From contig JBDZUZ010000006.1 of the NCBI GenBank assembly GCA_040255445.1, forward strand, positions 1-61,457: a DNA stretch of 61,457 nucleotides, in the 5' to 3' direction. The position numbers and the translations under genes were made by a program. The DNA is from JBDZUZ01 sp040255445. GTDB taxonomy: Bacteria > Planctomycetota > Phycisphaerae > Phycisphaerales > UBA1924. The notes beneath the pieces were generated by a model. That model saw only the letters and a list, made by a program, of their open reading frames with translations. It was not told the origin of the DNA and did no database searches. Positions 7,436 through 15,847 of the stretch are shown piece by piece. Positions within the stretch are counted from its first letter, which is position 1. Each line of letters starts with the position of its first letter.

Positions 7436-8959
7436 ATGGGCACGTACATCCTCCGAAGACTGCTTCTGATGATCCCGACACTGATCGGGATCACCTTCCT
7501 GCTGTTCATGCTGGTCGCGCTCGCGCCCGGCGGCATCGGGGCTGCGCTCCGCGTCTCTGGCGGCGGACAGGTCGAGTCCGGCCAGAAGCAGATGATGGAG
7601 GCGTACCTCGAAGACCGCTACGGCCTGGGCGACCCGGTGCCCGTGCAGTATGTCCGGTGGCTAGGCCGCATCAGCCCGATCAAGTTCGGCGATCGCGCCC
7701 AGGTCTCGCTCCGCGGCGAGCGAGTCTCGGCGCCCAAGCCCATCAAGGATCCGGTCGCGTGGAAGTGGTTCGTCGAAGAGCTCCCCGGTGTCCCCGAAGT
7801 TGGTCACGAGTGGGCCCAGGGCGCCAGCGATGAAGAGCGGGGGCTGATCTACGCGAAGGCGCTCGAGGAGTATGTCGCTGCCCGCGCGGCATCGGTCGGC
7901 GCGGCCGCGGTCTTCGAGCAGGAGGCCGCGCGGCTCCTCAAGGACACCGGGCACGCGGACATCGTCGACTTCCGCAATCGGATTGAGAAGGGCCCCGCCA
8001 ACCGTGTCACGCCCGACCGCACGCACGAACTCTGGCCGCGGGTTGAAGAGCTTGGTCAGCGCATGATGGCGGCGTACACGCGGGCCCAGGACGCACGCGG
8101 CCGGCTGCAGGCGGTCTTCGCCGCGAAGCCCTTCGATGAGGCCGGCGTGCCCATCATCCCCGGCGCGCTCTACGTCGACTGGCCCGACTTTGGTGTGTCC
8201 ATGACACGCGGGCAGCCGGTGCTCGATCTCATCGGCAACCGGCTCCCCGTCACGCTGCTGGTCAACTGCATCGCCTTCCCGATCATCTATCTGATCGCGA
8301 TCCCCGGCGGCATGCTCGCCGCGGTCAAGCAGGGCAAGTGGCAGGACACGCTGCTGGGCGGTCTGTTCGTCGCGTTCTGGTCGGTGCCGATCGTGTGGGC
8401 CGGCGTGCTCGCGGCGGGGTACCTCGCCAACGACCGCTACCTGGGCTGGTTCCCGGTCGCGGGGCTGCACAGCAACGACTCGGACCGCATGCTGTTCCTC
8501 CCCAGCTTCACGGATGGCTTCAAGCCCGGCTTCGTGCTCGACACGCTCTGGCACCTCGTGCTGCCGGTCGCGTGCCTGGTGTACGGCGGGTTCGCGGTGC
8601 TCAGCAAGCAGACCCGCGCGGCGATGCTCGACAACTTCAACGCCGACTACGTCCGCACCGCCAAGGCCAAGGGCGTCGCTTCCAACCACATCATCTTCCG
8701 CCACGTCTTCCGCAACAGCCTTCTGCCGCTGATCACGATGTTCGCGACGGTGTTCCCGGCGATGCTCTCGGGCTCGGTGGTCATCGAGCGGATCTTCAGC
8801 ATCCCGGGGATGGGCAGCCTCGCGATCGAGGCGATCTACCTGCGCGACCGCGAGCTGCTGCTCGCCAACGCGCTGATGATCGCGGCCGTCAACCTCTTCG
8901 CGCTGCTGCTGGCCGACATCCTCTACGCCATCGCCGACCCGCGGATTTCGTACAAGTGA
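7436..8959 (+). CDS. Peptide-type ABC permease, OppB/DppB family
   Basis: This 507-residue inner-membrane permease begins MGTYILRRLLLMIPTLIGIT, the typical OppB first helix. The MetI domain runs from about residue 260, with the EAA loop YVRTAKAKGVASNHIIFRHVF near 405-425 and the end ADILYAIADPRISYK. Ordinary OppB is about 310-340 residues. Here roughly 180 hydrophilic residues (about 65-245) are inserted between helix 1 and the rest, rich in charged helices. It lies 24 nt after the binding-protein gene in the same operon. Confidence 0.92.
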   Translation: MGTYILRRLLLMIPTLIGITFLLFMLVALAPGGIGAALRVSGGGQVESGQKQMMEAYLEDRYGLGDPVPVQYVRWLGRISPIKFGDRAQVSLRGERVSAPKPIKDPVAWKWFVEELPGVPEVGHEWAQGASDEERGLIYAKALEEYVAARAASVGAAAVFEQEAARLLKDTGHADIVDFRNRIEKGPANRVTPDRTHELWPRVEELGQRMMAAYTRAQDARGRLQAVFAAKPFDEAGVPIIPGALYVDWPDFGVSMTRGQPVLDLIGNRLPVTLLVNCIAFPIIYLIAIPGGMLAAVKQGKWQDTLLGGLFVAFWSVPIVWAGVLAAGYLANDRYLGWFPVAGLHSNDSDRMLFLPSFTDGFKPGFVLDTLWHLVLPVACLVYGGFAVLSKQTRAAMLDNFNADYVRTAKAKGVASNHIIFRHVFRNSLLPLITMFATVFPAMLSGSVVIERIFSIPGMGSLAIEAIYLRDRELLLANALMIAAVNLFALLLADILYAIADPRISYK

Positions 8960-9008
8960 TCGACACCGCCGGGCGCTTGCCCGGCGAGCAAGGACGAAGC
9001 GAACGACC

Positions 9009-10553
9009 ATGACGATGCTGGACGCCCAACGCAGCAAGCCCGCCGAGACCACGACGGTCACGGGTGTGCAGCTCATGCAGGGGCTGGGCGTGCAGCCCGC
9101 CAAGGGCTTCTGGGAGGACGCCTGGAGCCAGGTCGTTCGCCAGCCCCGCGCGATCGCGAGCCTCTGCTGGATCGGTCTGGTGGGGTTCCTCGCCGCGTTC
9201 GCGCCCCTGATCGCGAGCGGTCACCCGATCTACTCGAAGTGGAACGAAGAGGGGCCCAACCGGGTCGCCTCGCCGCTGCTCCGGTACCTCACCGCCGGTG
9301 ATGCGATGATCGTCGTGATCGCGCTGCTCGGCGGTCTGCTGCTGCTCGTGCCGCGGAGCGTGATGAAGATGAAGCGGGGCCACCGCCTCGGCCTGATCCT
9401 CGCGGCGTCGGCGCAGGCGGCGTTCGCGATCGGCATCATCTCGATCGTGCAGTGGTACATCGGCCGGCGTGAGATCCCCGCCGATATCCGCCAGGCCACG
9501 CTGCAGCCGTGGTTCCGGCCGACGATGGCCGCGGCCGCGGCGGTGGTCGCGATGGCGATCCTGCTGATCGTCCCGACCTTCCGCCGCCTGGGCGGCAGGC
9601 TGGTCTTCGGCGGCATCGTGGCCGCGCTCTGCTTCGCGACGATCTGGGGCACCTGGGGACGGCCCGTCCTCGAGACCTTCCCGTACCGCGATCAGGAAGC
9701 GCAGGGGATTGCCGAGCACACGTACACGCTGATCCCATTCTCGCCCAACGAGCGGGCGACCAATCTGCGTCTGCTCGAGCCGGGGCAGACGCGGCTCACG
9801 CCCGACATCCGCTACGCCGAATCGCAGGGGCAGGACACCTCGGCCTTGCTCGCCAAGGCAGAAGAGAGCCCCGAGTACATCCTGGGCACCGATGCGATCG
9901 GCCAGGACGTCATGAGCCAGATGATCCACGCATGCCGCCTGTCGATCTCGATCGGACTGGTGAGCACGGGGATCGCGGTCGTGATCGGCGTGACGATCGG
10001 CGCGCTGATGGGCTACTTCGGCGGCTGGGTCGACCTCCTGCTCTTCCGGGTCGTCGAGGTCTTCATGGCGATCCCGGTGCTGTTCCTGCTCATCGTCGCC
10101 GCGGCGGTGCTGCCGCGGAACACCTATGTCCTGATGATCATCATCGGGTGTGTGGCCTGGACGGGCGCAGCGCGCTTCACCCGCGCCGAGTTCATGCGGC
10201 TGCGGAACCAGGACTTTGTGCAGGCGGCCAAGAGTGTGGGCCTGCCGCTGCGGTCGGTGCTCTTCAAGCACATGCTGCCCAACGGCGTGACCCCTGTGCT
10301 GGTTGACTCCTCCTTCGCGATCGCCGCGGCGATCCTCGCCGAGAGCGTGCTCAGCTACCTGGGCCTCGGCCCGGCGGAGCAGGCCAGCTGGGGCCGCCTG
10401 CTCGCCAGCGCGACCAACGAAGTCGGTGAGTTCAAGTGGTGGCTGGCGACCTATCCCGGCGCGGCCATCTTCCTCACCGCCCTCGCGTACAACCTGCTGG
10501 GCGAGAGCCTGCGCGATGCCATCGATCCCAAGCTCAAGAAGGCGCGTGTGTGA
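9009..10553 (+). CDS. Peptide-type ABC permease, OppC/DppC family (second copy)
   Basis: This 514-residue permease has the OppC N-domain start FWEDAWSQVVRQPRAIASLC. About 200 extra residues with three or more additional hydrophobic segments (around 95-110, 135-150, 175-190 and 205-220) precede the transport domain, which begins LGTDAIGQDVMSQMIHACRL. The EAA loop is FVQAAKSVGLPLRSVLFKHM and the C-terminus is LLGESLRDAIDPKLK. Its TGA overlaps the ATG of the ATPase gene (TGATG). It differs clearly from the first OppC-like gene of the operon, so it is not a recent duplicate. Confidence 0.9.
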   Translation: MTMLDAQRSKPAETTTVTGVQLMQGLGVQPAKGFWEDAWSQVVRQPRAIASLCWIGLVGFLAAFAPLIASGHPIYSKWNEEGPNRVASPLLRYLTAGDAMIVVIALLGGLLLLVPRSVMKMKRGHRLGLILAASAQAAFAIGIISIVQWYIGRREIPADIRQATLQPWFRPTMAAAAAVVAMAILLIVPTFRRLGGRLVFGGIVAALCFATIWGTWGRPVLETFPYRDQEAQGIAEHTYTLIPFSPNERATNLRLLEPGQTRLTPDIRYAESQGQDTSALLAKAEESPEYILGTDAIGQDVMSQMIHACRLSISIGLVSTGIAVVIGVTIGALMGYFGGWVDLLLFRVVEVFMAIPVLFLLIVAAAVLPRNTYVLMIIIGCVAWTGAARFTRAEFMRLRNQDFVQAAKSVGLPLRSVLFKHMLPNGVTPVLVDSSFAIAAAILAESVLSYLGLGPAEQASWGRLLASATNEVGEFKWWLATYPGAAIFLTALAYNLLGESLRDAIDPKLKKARV

Positions 10554-11722
10554 TGACCCAAGCCGTGTCGACGACTCCCAAGACCGCCGCCGCGACCGGC
10601 GCCAGCGGCCCCAAGCTCGATGAGCCGCTGGTCACCATCCGCGATCTGGCCGTCTCGTTCGACAATCGCGGCGGCCCGCGCATCCAGGCCGTGGACGGCA
10701 ACAGCCTGACGCTGTACCCCAGGCAGACCGTCGCGGTCGTCGGCGAATCCGGCTGCGGCAAGAGCGTGAGCGCGATGAGCATGCTCCAGCTCATCCCCCG
10801 CCCGCCCGGCCGCTTCGACCGCGGCAGCATCCAGTTCCGCTCCAAGCTCGCGAAGACTCCCGGCGGCACCGTCGATCTTCTCAAGCTCAGCGATGCCGAC
10901 ATGCGTCAGGTCCGCGGCAACGAGATCGCGATGATCTTCCAGGAGCCGATGACCAGCCTCAACCCGGTCTACACCGTCGGCGACCAGATCATGGAGGCGA
11001 TCCTCCTCCATCAGAATGTCGACGGCAGCAAGGCCTTCGACATCGCGCTCGAGGCGATGAAGGCGGTCGGCATCCCCGAGTCCGAGCGGCGCATCAAGCA
11101 GTACCCGCACCAGTTCTCCGGCGGTATGCGGCAGCGCGTCATGATCGCGATGGCGCTGGCCTGCCGCCCCAAGCTGCTGCTCGCCGATGAGCCGACTACC
11201 GCGCTCGACGTCACGATCCAGGCGCAGATCCTCGAACTCCTCCGCGAGCTCAAGGAAACGCGCGGCATGGGCGTGCTCCTTATCACGCACGATCTGGGCG
11301 TCGTCGCCGAGAACGCCGATGTCGTCTGCGTGATGTACGCGGGGCGCGTCGTCGAGTACGCCAACGTCATCGAGCTCTTCGAGCGGCCGATGCACCCCTA
11401 CACCCGCGGCCTGCTCAACTCAATCCCCAAGCTCGGCGCCCGCCGCGACCGGCTCGTCACGATCAAGGAGATCGTCGAGAACCCGGCCGAGTTCGAGAAG
11501 CTCCCCGGCGCGGAGAGTGGCGTGCGTCCCTGGTGGCCGTGGCAGGACCCGCCCAAGGACCTGCAGCGGCTCGATGAGCCCGCCGGCGACTACATGCTTC
11601 ATGAGGTCTCGCCGGAGCACTGGGTCGGCCTCTGGCGGACCAAGGCCGTTGTGGAGCACAAGACCCGCCCGCCGGACTTGCAGTACCGCAAGCCCCGCCC
11701 CGAGGCCGCCGCGGCGACCTGA
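10553..11722 (+). CDS. Peptide-type ABC ATPase, OppD/DppD family
   Basis: This 389-residue ATPase energises the adjacent permeases. Walker A is GESGCGKS (about 64-71), the Q-loop follows in MIFQEPMTSLNPVY, the signature is FSGGMRQRVMIAMAL, Walker B is LLLADEPTTALDVT and the switch His is in LLITHDLGV. The C-terminal PYTRGLLNSIPKLG belongs to the oligopeptide-transporter extension. The start is the ATG in TGATG with the preceding permease; a longer frame upstream lies inside that gene. No OppF partner follows, so it may act as a homodimer or pair with an ATPase encoded elsewhere. Confidence 0.93.
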   Translation: MTQAVSTTPKTAAATGASGPKLDEPLVTIRDLAVSFDNRGGPRIQAVDGNSLTLYPRQTVAVVGESGCGKSVSAMSMLQLIPRPPGRFDRGSIQFRSKLAKTPGGTVDLLKLSDADMRQVRGNEIAMIFQEPMTSLNPVYTVGDQIMEAILLHQNVDGSKAFDIALEAMKAVGIPESERRIKQYPHQFSGGMRQRVMIAMALACRPKLLLADEPTTALDVTIQAQILELLRELKETRGMGVLLITHDLGVVAENADVVCVMYAGRVVEYANVIELFERPMHPYTRGLLNSIPKLGARRDRLVTIKEIVENPAEFEKLPGAESGVRPWWPWQDPPKDLQRLDEPAGDYMLHEVSPEHWVGLWRTKAVVEHKTRPPDLQYRKPRPEAAAAT

Positions 11723-11767
11723 ACGCCGCGATCGGCGTCGTCTCGCGGAGCGCGGTAGCATCACCGC

Positions 11768-12874
11768 ATGCGGGTCGTGATCCTCGCCGACGAGTTCTTC
11801 GCAGCACGCGAGCGCGTGCTGCTGTCCCGGCTCGAGGTCGGGCTCGCCGATGAAGGCGTCCGCGTCATCCACGCCGTTCCGGAAACCGTCGCCTCTCACC
11901 TGCCCGGCGAAGTCTTTTCGACGGTCGTCAGCTACTCGACCCGCACGCTCATGATGAGTAAGTCCCTGCCGGCCAAACGGCTGGTGCAGGCGATCGCCAA
12001 AGTCGACCGCGCGGAGCAGCCCGCCCCGGTGGATGTGGTGCATGTCTTCGGCGGCGCTTCATGGTCGCTGGCGTCCGAGTTGGCTTCGGATCTGGGGGCC
12101 GCGCTGGCGGTCGAGATCTGGCGCTCGGGCCTGATCTCCCGCGCCCGCGGGCTCAAGGCGGAGATACCGCCCGTGCTCTTCGCACCGGATCCGACCATCG
12201 AGAAGGCGCTGCTCGCCGAATCGCCGGGCGCTTCCGTGCGGCTCTGCAAGTGGGGTGTGCATGTCCCATCGACCGAGCGCGCTGTGCTCAAGCCCGGGCG
12301 TGCTGTCGCTGTCATGATCGTCGGCACCGGCCGCAACACACGCGCGTTCGTCTCCGCGATCGAAGGGCTCGCCGCGATGATCCGCGAAGATGCGGACCTG
12401 CACATCTTCTGCGATGCGCTCGCAGCGCGGCGCAGCGGTGTCTGGGCGACCGCGCGGAGGCTGGGCATCCTCGAGCGCGTTTCGCTCATCGAGGAGCTCG
12501 AGGGCCGCCGCGACATGCTGCTCCACGGCGACATCCTCGTGCTCCCCGAAGCGCTGGGCGAACAGCGCAGCATCGCGCTCGATGCGATGGGCCACGGCAT
12601 GATCGTCGTCGCCGCGGCGGATCCGATGGTCAGCGCGCTGATCGACGGCCGGACCGCGCGGCTCGTGAGTCAGCCAGAGACCGGCGAGTGGGCGAGCGTG
12701 CTCCGCACCGTCATCGGGCAGCGCGATGCATCGCGCGATCTGGCCGCGCGTGCGATCGAGTTCGTGCGTCAGGAACGCCGCGCCACCGATCACATCCGCT
12801 CCGTACTCAGCGCGTACGAGTGGATGACCCGCGAGGCCGCGATCCCCTTCGAGCCGCCCACCTCAGGGGGCTGA
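11768..12874 (+). CDS. Putative glycosyltransferase (GT-B fold, GT4-like)
   Basis: This 368-residue protein starts MRVVILADEFFAARERVLLS, a first Rossmann strand as in GT-B enzymes. It contains VDVVHVFGGASW, where GT4 proteins usually have DVVHVH. The C-terminal half has SLIEELEGRRDMLLHGDILVLP and EQRSIALDAMGHGMIVVAA, matching the acceptor-loop and E-x7-E region of group 1 glycosyltransferases. No signal peptide or membrane helix is seen, so cytoplasmic action on a nucleotide sugar is inferred. Acceptor unknown. It follows the ABC operon by 45 nt but is probably not related to it. Confidence 0.65.
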   Translation: MRVVILADEFFAARERVLLSRLEVGLADEGVRVIHAVPETVASHLPGEVFSTVVSYSTRTLMMSKSLPAKRLVQAIAKVDRAEQPAPVDVVHVFGGASWSLASELASDLGAALAVEIWRSGLISRARGLKAEIPPVLFAPDPTIEKALLAESPGASVRLCKWGVHVPSTERAVLKPGRAVAVMIVGTGRNTRAFVSAIEGLAAMIREDADLHIFCDALAARRSGVWATARRLGILERVSLIEELEGRRDMLLHGDILVLPEALGEQRSIALDAMGHGMIVVAAADPMVSALIDGRTARLVSQPETGEWASVLRTVIGQRDASRDLAARAIEFVRQERRATDHIRSVLSAYEWMTREAAIPFEPPTSGG

Positions 12875-13088
12875 AACCGCGGCGGCGGGCCGTTTCCCGC
12901 GTCCGATATTCGCGAGGCCCGGGCCATCCCCGGTCCGTCTGTAGCGGCGGCCGTGCAGACCGAACGTAGATTCTCCTTGATTCCCTCAAGGGGCGCGGCA
13001 CCTTGAAGATGGGCGGACCGGCAAACCCGGAGGGAGCCGGCGTCCCCCGCGGCACAAGCCCGCGACATCTCAAAGAGAGGGATTCAAC

Positions 13089-13673
13089 ATGCTGATCGAA
13101 GCGATTGCGATCGCCGCGGCCGTCACGGCCGGGCCGATGCAGAAGGCCAACACGTTCTCCGGCGAGCGTTCGCTCGCCACGGTGCGGCCGTACCCGCAGC
13201 ACCGCGCGGACGATGTCCGCCGGCCCGGGTTCAACGGGCGCGCCTGGCAGGGCCGCCCGATCATCGGCGGTGTGCACACCGGCTACCCCGTCGGCTGGCC
13301 CGACCCGGGGCCCGAGGCCTACGGCGCGATCGGCCACGAGCAGGCGCGCGTCTATGTCGTCGTCGGTCACCAGGTCATCAGCATCAGCCCGTGGGTGAAG
13401 CTCGAAGGCCGCGCCAACATCCCGCTCGAGCACGCGCGGCAGGAGTGGCTCAAGGAGCGCGGCTATGTCGGCGGCGTTCGGACCTTCGTGAACGATGCCT
13501 ATGTCGTTGGTGAGCACGATCACGACGACGACCACGTCGAGGGCGGCCGCGATCACGCCTCGAACGAAGGCAAGCCCAATGGCGGCAAGATCGAGCCCCG
13601 CGGCGTGATCGAACTCGCGCCCGATGTGCCCAGGTTCAAGAGCCGCATGCAGGTCGACGCCGCATCGCGGTAG
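13089..13673 (+). CDS. Putative exported protein interrupted by an in-frame TAG
   Basis: This 194-residue product begins with a short hydrophobic segment MLIEAIAIAAAVTAGPMQ that may be a signal peptide. No domain is recognised. A His/Asp cluster GEHDHDDDHVEGG near residue 140 could bind metal. Immediately after the TAG at 13671 the same frame continues with 54 GC3-rich codons to TAA 13836, so the original protein was probably about 249 residues. The 214-nt upstream gap holds a small hairpin, CCTTGA/TCAAGG, and no clear promoter. The start is the first ATG, with AAAGAGAGGG upstream. Confidence 0.55.
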   Translation: MLIEAIAIAAAVTAGPMQKANTFSGERSLATVRPYPQHRADDVRRPGFNGRAWQGRPIIGGVHTGYPVGWPDPGPEAYGAIGHEQARVYVVVGHQVISISPWVKLEGRANIPLEHARQEWLKERGYVGGVRTFVNDAYVVGEHDHDDDHVEGGRDHASNEGKPNGGKIEPRGVIELAPDVPRFKSRMQVDAASR

Positions 13674-13838
13674 GATGGCAAGGTCCGCGTCGTCCGTCCC
13701 GCGGTTGCCGCGGCCCGGCCGGTGACGCGCGTGGTCCCGATGGGTAATCCGGGTGTGGAAGCCCGTCTCGCGGCGGAACAGGCGGCCAAGGCGGCCGAGG
13801 GTGATGGTGGCGCGGCCAAGGTCGCCTCAGCGCAGTAA
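13674..13838 (+). pseudogene. In-frame continuation after the amber codon
   Basis: The frame of the preceding gene stays open for 54 codons after TAG and ends at TAA 13836-13838. Translation gives DGKVRVVRPAVAAARPV, then an Ala/Glu-rich tail ending VASAQ. Nearly every third base is G or C, as in neighbouring genes, so this was or is coding. Explanations are a recent nonsense mutation, stop readthrough, or a base error in the assembly. Confidence 0.6.
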
Positions 13839-13901
13839 TCCGTCCCTGTCAGTACCGGTTCCGCCCCCAACTCCGCCCCCTTGATCGTGGCGGCAGACTT
13901 T

Positions 13902-13948
13902 GAAGACGGCCCACGGCGTATGCTGCGTCGATGGGCCGTCTTCCTTTT
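13902..13948 (+). terminator. Perfect 12-bp stem plus T-run overlapping the first xseA ATG
   Basis: GAAGACGGCCCA (13902-13913) pairs perfectly with TGGGCCGTCTTC (13932-13943) around an 18-nt loop and is followed by CTTTTG. It looks like an intrinsic terminator for the upstream gene, yet the ATG at 13931 lies at its 3' arm. Either xseA starts later (ATG 13961) or this structure controls it. Confidence 0.6.
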
Positions 13949-15568
13949 GATCCCGGGCGCATGGCGGCGAAGCGGGCCGAGGAGAAGGCCGCCGCGCCGG
14001 CGGAGGTTGCGGCGTCGCCCGATCGTCCGTTGAAGGTCTCGCAGCTCGCCGCGGCGGTCGATGGCGCGCTGCGGCGCGGCTTCCCGGCTTCGGTTCGTGT
14101 CGCCGGCGAGGTCAGCGGCTTCCGCGACCGCACCCACTGGTACTTCGATCTGAAGGATGAGAACGCCGTGATCAACGGCGTGATGTTCCGCTCCGCCGCG
14201 GCCAAGGCGGGGTTCGTTCCGCAGAACGGTCAGCAGGTCCTGGCCCGCGGGCGGATCGAGTTCTACGCCCCGGGCGGCAAGGTCTCGTTTATCATCGACA
14301 AGCTCGAGCCGGTTGGCGAAGGCGCACTCGAACTGGCCTACCGAGCGCTCTGCGAGGAACTCCGCGGCCTGGGCTGGTTCGCGGTGGAGCGCAAGCGGCC
14401 GCTGCCGACATTCCCGCGCCGCATCGCAGTGATCACCAGCCGGACCGGCGCAGCGTTGCAGGACGTGATCGACACGATGCGGCGGCGGTGCCCCGCGGTG
14501 GGGGTGTTGCTGGTCGATGCGCGGATGCAGGGAAAGGCCGCAGCGCCCGAGGTCGCCGCGGCGATCCGTGAAGTGAACGCGCGTGCGGAAGAACGCGGGA
14601 TCGATGCGATCATCGTGACCCGCGGCGGCGGCTCGATGGAAGACCTCTGGGCCTTCAACGAGCGGATCGTGTCGCAGGCGATCTTCGAATCGCAGCTGCC
14701 CGTGGTCGCCGCGATCGGCCACGAGACCGACACGACAATCGCCGAACTCGTGGCCGATGAGCGCTGCGCCACACCGACGCAGGCGGCGATGCGGCTCACG
14801 CCCGACACCGAGGCGCTGCTGCGCCAGATCGATTCGATGGGCCGGCGGCTGGCCGGGCTGGTGGTTCGGCAGGTGCGCGCGGAGCGTCAGCGGGTTGTCG
14901 CGGTGGCGCGATACCCGTTTTTCGCAGACCCACGTGGCCCGATCGCCATGTGGCAGGACCGCCTGTCGCAGCTCACGCGGCGGATGAATTCGGAGATGCG
15001 CGCTGCGCTGTTGGCGTCCCGGCGCCAGGTCGATGAATGCGCAGTGCGGCTCGAGCCGCATCGTCCCGGTGTGGTGCACGGACGGCTGCTCTCGACGCTT
15101 TCAGTCCTGGAAGCGAGGCTGAACGCGGCGGTTGGCTCGCGGCTCGACAGCGCCGCGATCGATGCCGCCCAGCGCCGGCTGCAGCGGGCGGTGCCCCTGT
15201 CGATGCGGAGGTCTCGGGAGCGGGTCCAGTCCGCCGCCCGCCGTCTCGAGGCGGTGTCGCCCCGCCGCGTGCTCGAACGCGGTTACACCGTGACGCTCCG
15301 GGATGATGGGCGGCTGGTGCGGTCGCCCGCGGATGTGCGTGATGGCGACCGGCTGGAGACACGCACCGCCGACGGCTCGGTGCACTCGGTGGTAGGGGAA
15401 GGATCGCCGGTGGCCACCGGCGGATCTCGCCCGACAGAGCAGCAGCCCCCGCCGCCTGCCGCGAAGCCGGCCGCGGCTTCGAGAGGGCCGGCCGGCGGCC
15501 GTCGCGGCGGTCGAGCCGCGGAGCAGCCCAATCTCTTCGAGTTGGACGGCCCGCGGGCCGATGGATAA
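13931..15568 (+). CDS. xseA: Exodeoxyribonuclease VII large subunit
   Basis: XseA is the catalytic large subunit of exonuclease VII, which degrades single-stranded DNA bidirectionally with XseB. The N-terminal OB-fold begins at PLKVSQLAAAVDGALRRGFP. The catalytic core carries ITSRTGAALQDVIDTMRRRCP, RGGGSMEDLWAFNE and AIGHETDTTIAELVADERC. A long helical region and a basic Ala/Pro/Gly tail follow, giving 545 residues against about 400-460 usually. The start is uncertain: ATG 13931 lies in a terminator-like stem and ATG 13961 would drop ten residues. xseB follows after 9 nt. Confidence 0.95.
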   Translation: MGRLPFDPGRMAAKRAEEKAAAPAEVAASPDRPLKVSQLAAAVDGALRRGFPASVRVAGEVSGFRDRTHWYFDLKDENAVINGVMFRSAAAKAGFVPQNGQQVLARGRIEFYAPGGKVSFIIDKLEPVGEGALELAYRALCEELRGLGWFAVERKRPLPTFPRRIAVITSRTGAALQDVIDTMRRRCPAVGVLLVDARMQGKAAAPEVAAAIREVNARAEERGIDAIIVTRGGGSMEDLWAFNERIVSQAIFESQLPVVAAIGHETDTTIAELVADERCATPTQAAMRLTPDTEALLRQIDSMGRRLAGLVVRQVRAERQRVVAVARYPFFADPRGPIAMWQDRLSQLTRRMNSEMRAALLASRRQVDECAVRLEPHRPGVVHGRLLSTLSVLEARLNAAVGSRLDSAAIDAAQRRLQRAVPLSMRRSRERVQSAARRLEAVSPRRVLERGYTVTLRDDGRLVRSPADVRDGDRLETRTADGSVHSVVGEGSPVATGGSRPTEQQPPPPAAKPAAASRGPAGGRRGGRAAEQPNLFELDGPRADG

Positions 15569-15577
15569 CTTCAAGCC

Positions 15578-15847
15578 GTGGCGAACCCCAAGGACCGCAT
15601 GAAGAACGACCCCGGCGAGCAGCCGTCTTTCGAGCAGGCCATCGAGCAGCTCGAGGCGATCATCGACCGCATCGAGAGCGGCGAGATCGGCCTGGAGCGG
15701 TCGATCGCCGAGTACGAACGCGGCGTCGCCCTGATCCGGCGGTGCCGGCAGGTGCTCGAATCCGCCGAGCAGCGGGTCGAAGAACTGCAGCGCCAGGCGG
15801 GCGCTGAGCAGGGACGCGGGAACGCCGATGCGGCCGATGAGGCATGA
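15578..15847 (+). CDS. xseB: Exodeoxyribonuclease VII small subunit
   Basis: This 89-residue helical protein has the XseB core SFEQAIEQLEAIIDRIESGE followed by LERSIAEYERGVALIRRC. Several copies assemble around the XseA helices. GTG 15578 is the assumed start; ATG 15599 is possible and still leaves the whole domain. It sits 9 nt after xseA, and its TGA overlaps the ATG of the prepilin peptidase gene, so all three are probably one operon. Confidence 0.93.
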   Translation: MANPKDRMKNDPGEQPSFEQAIEQLEAIIDRIESGEIGLERSIAEYERGVALIRRCRQVLESAEQRVEELQRQAGAEQGRGNADAADEA

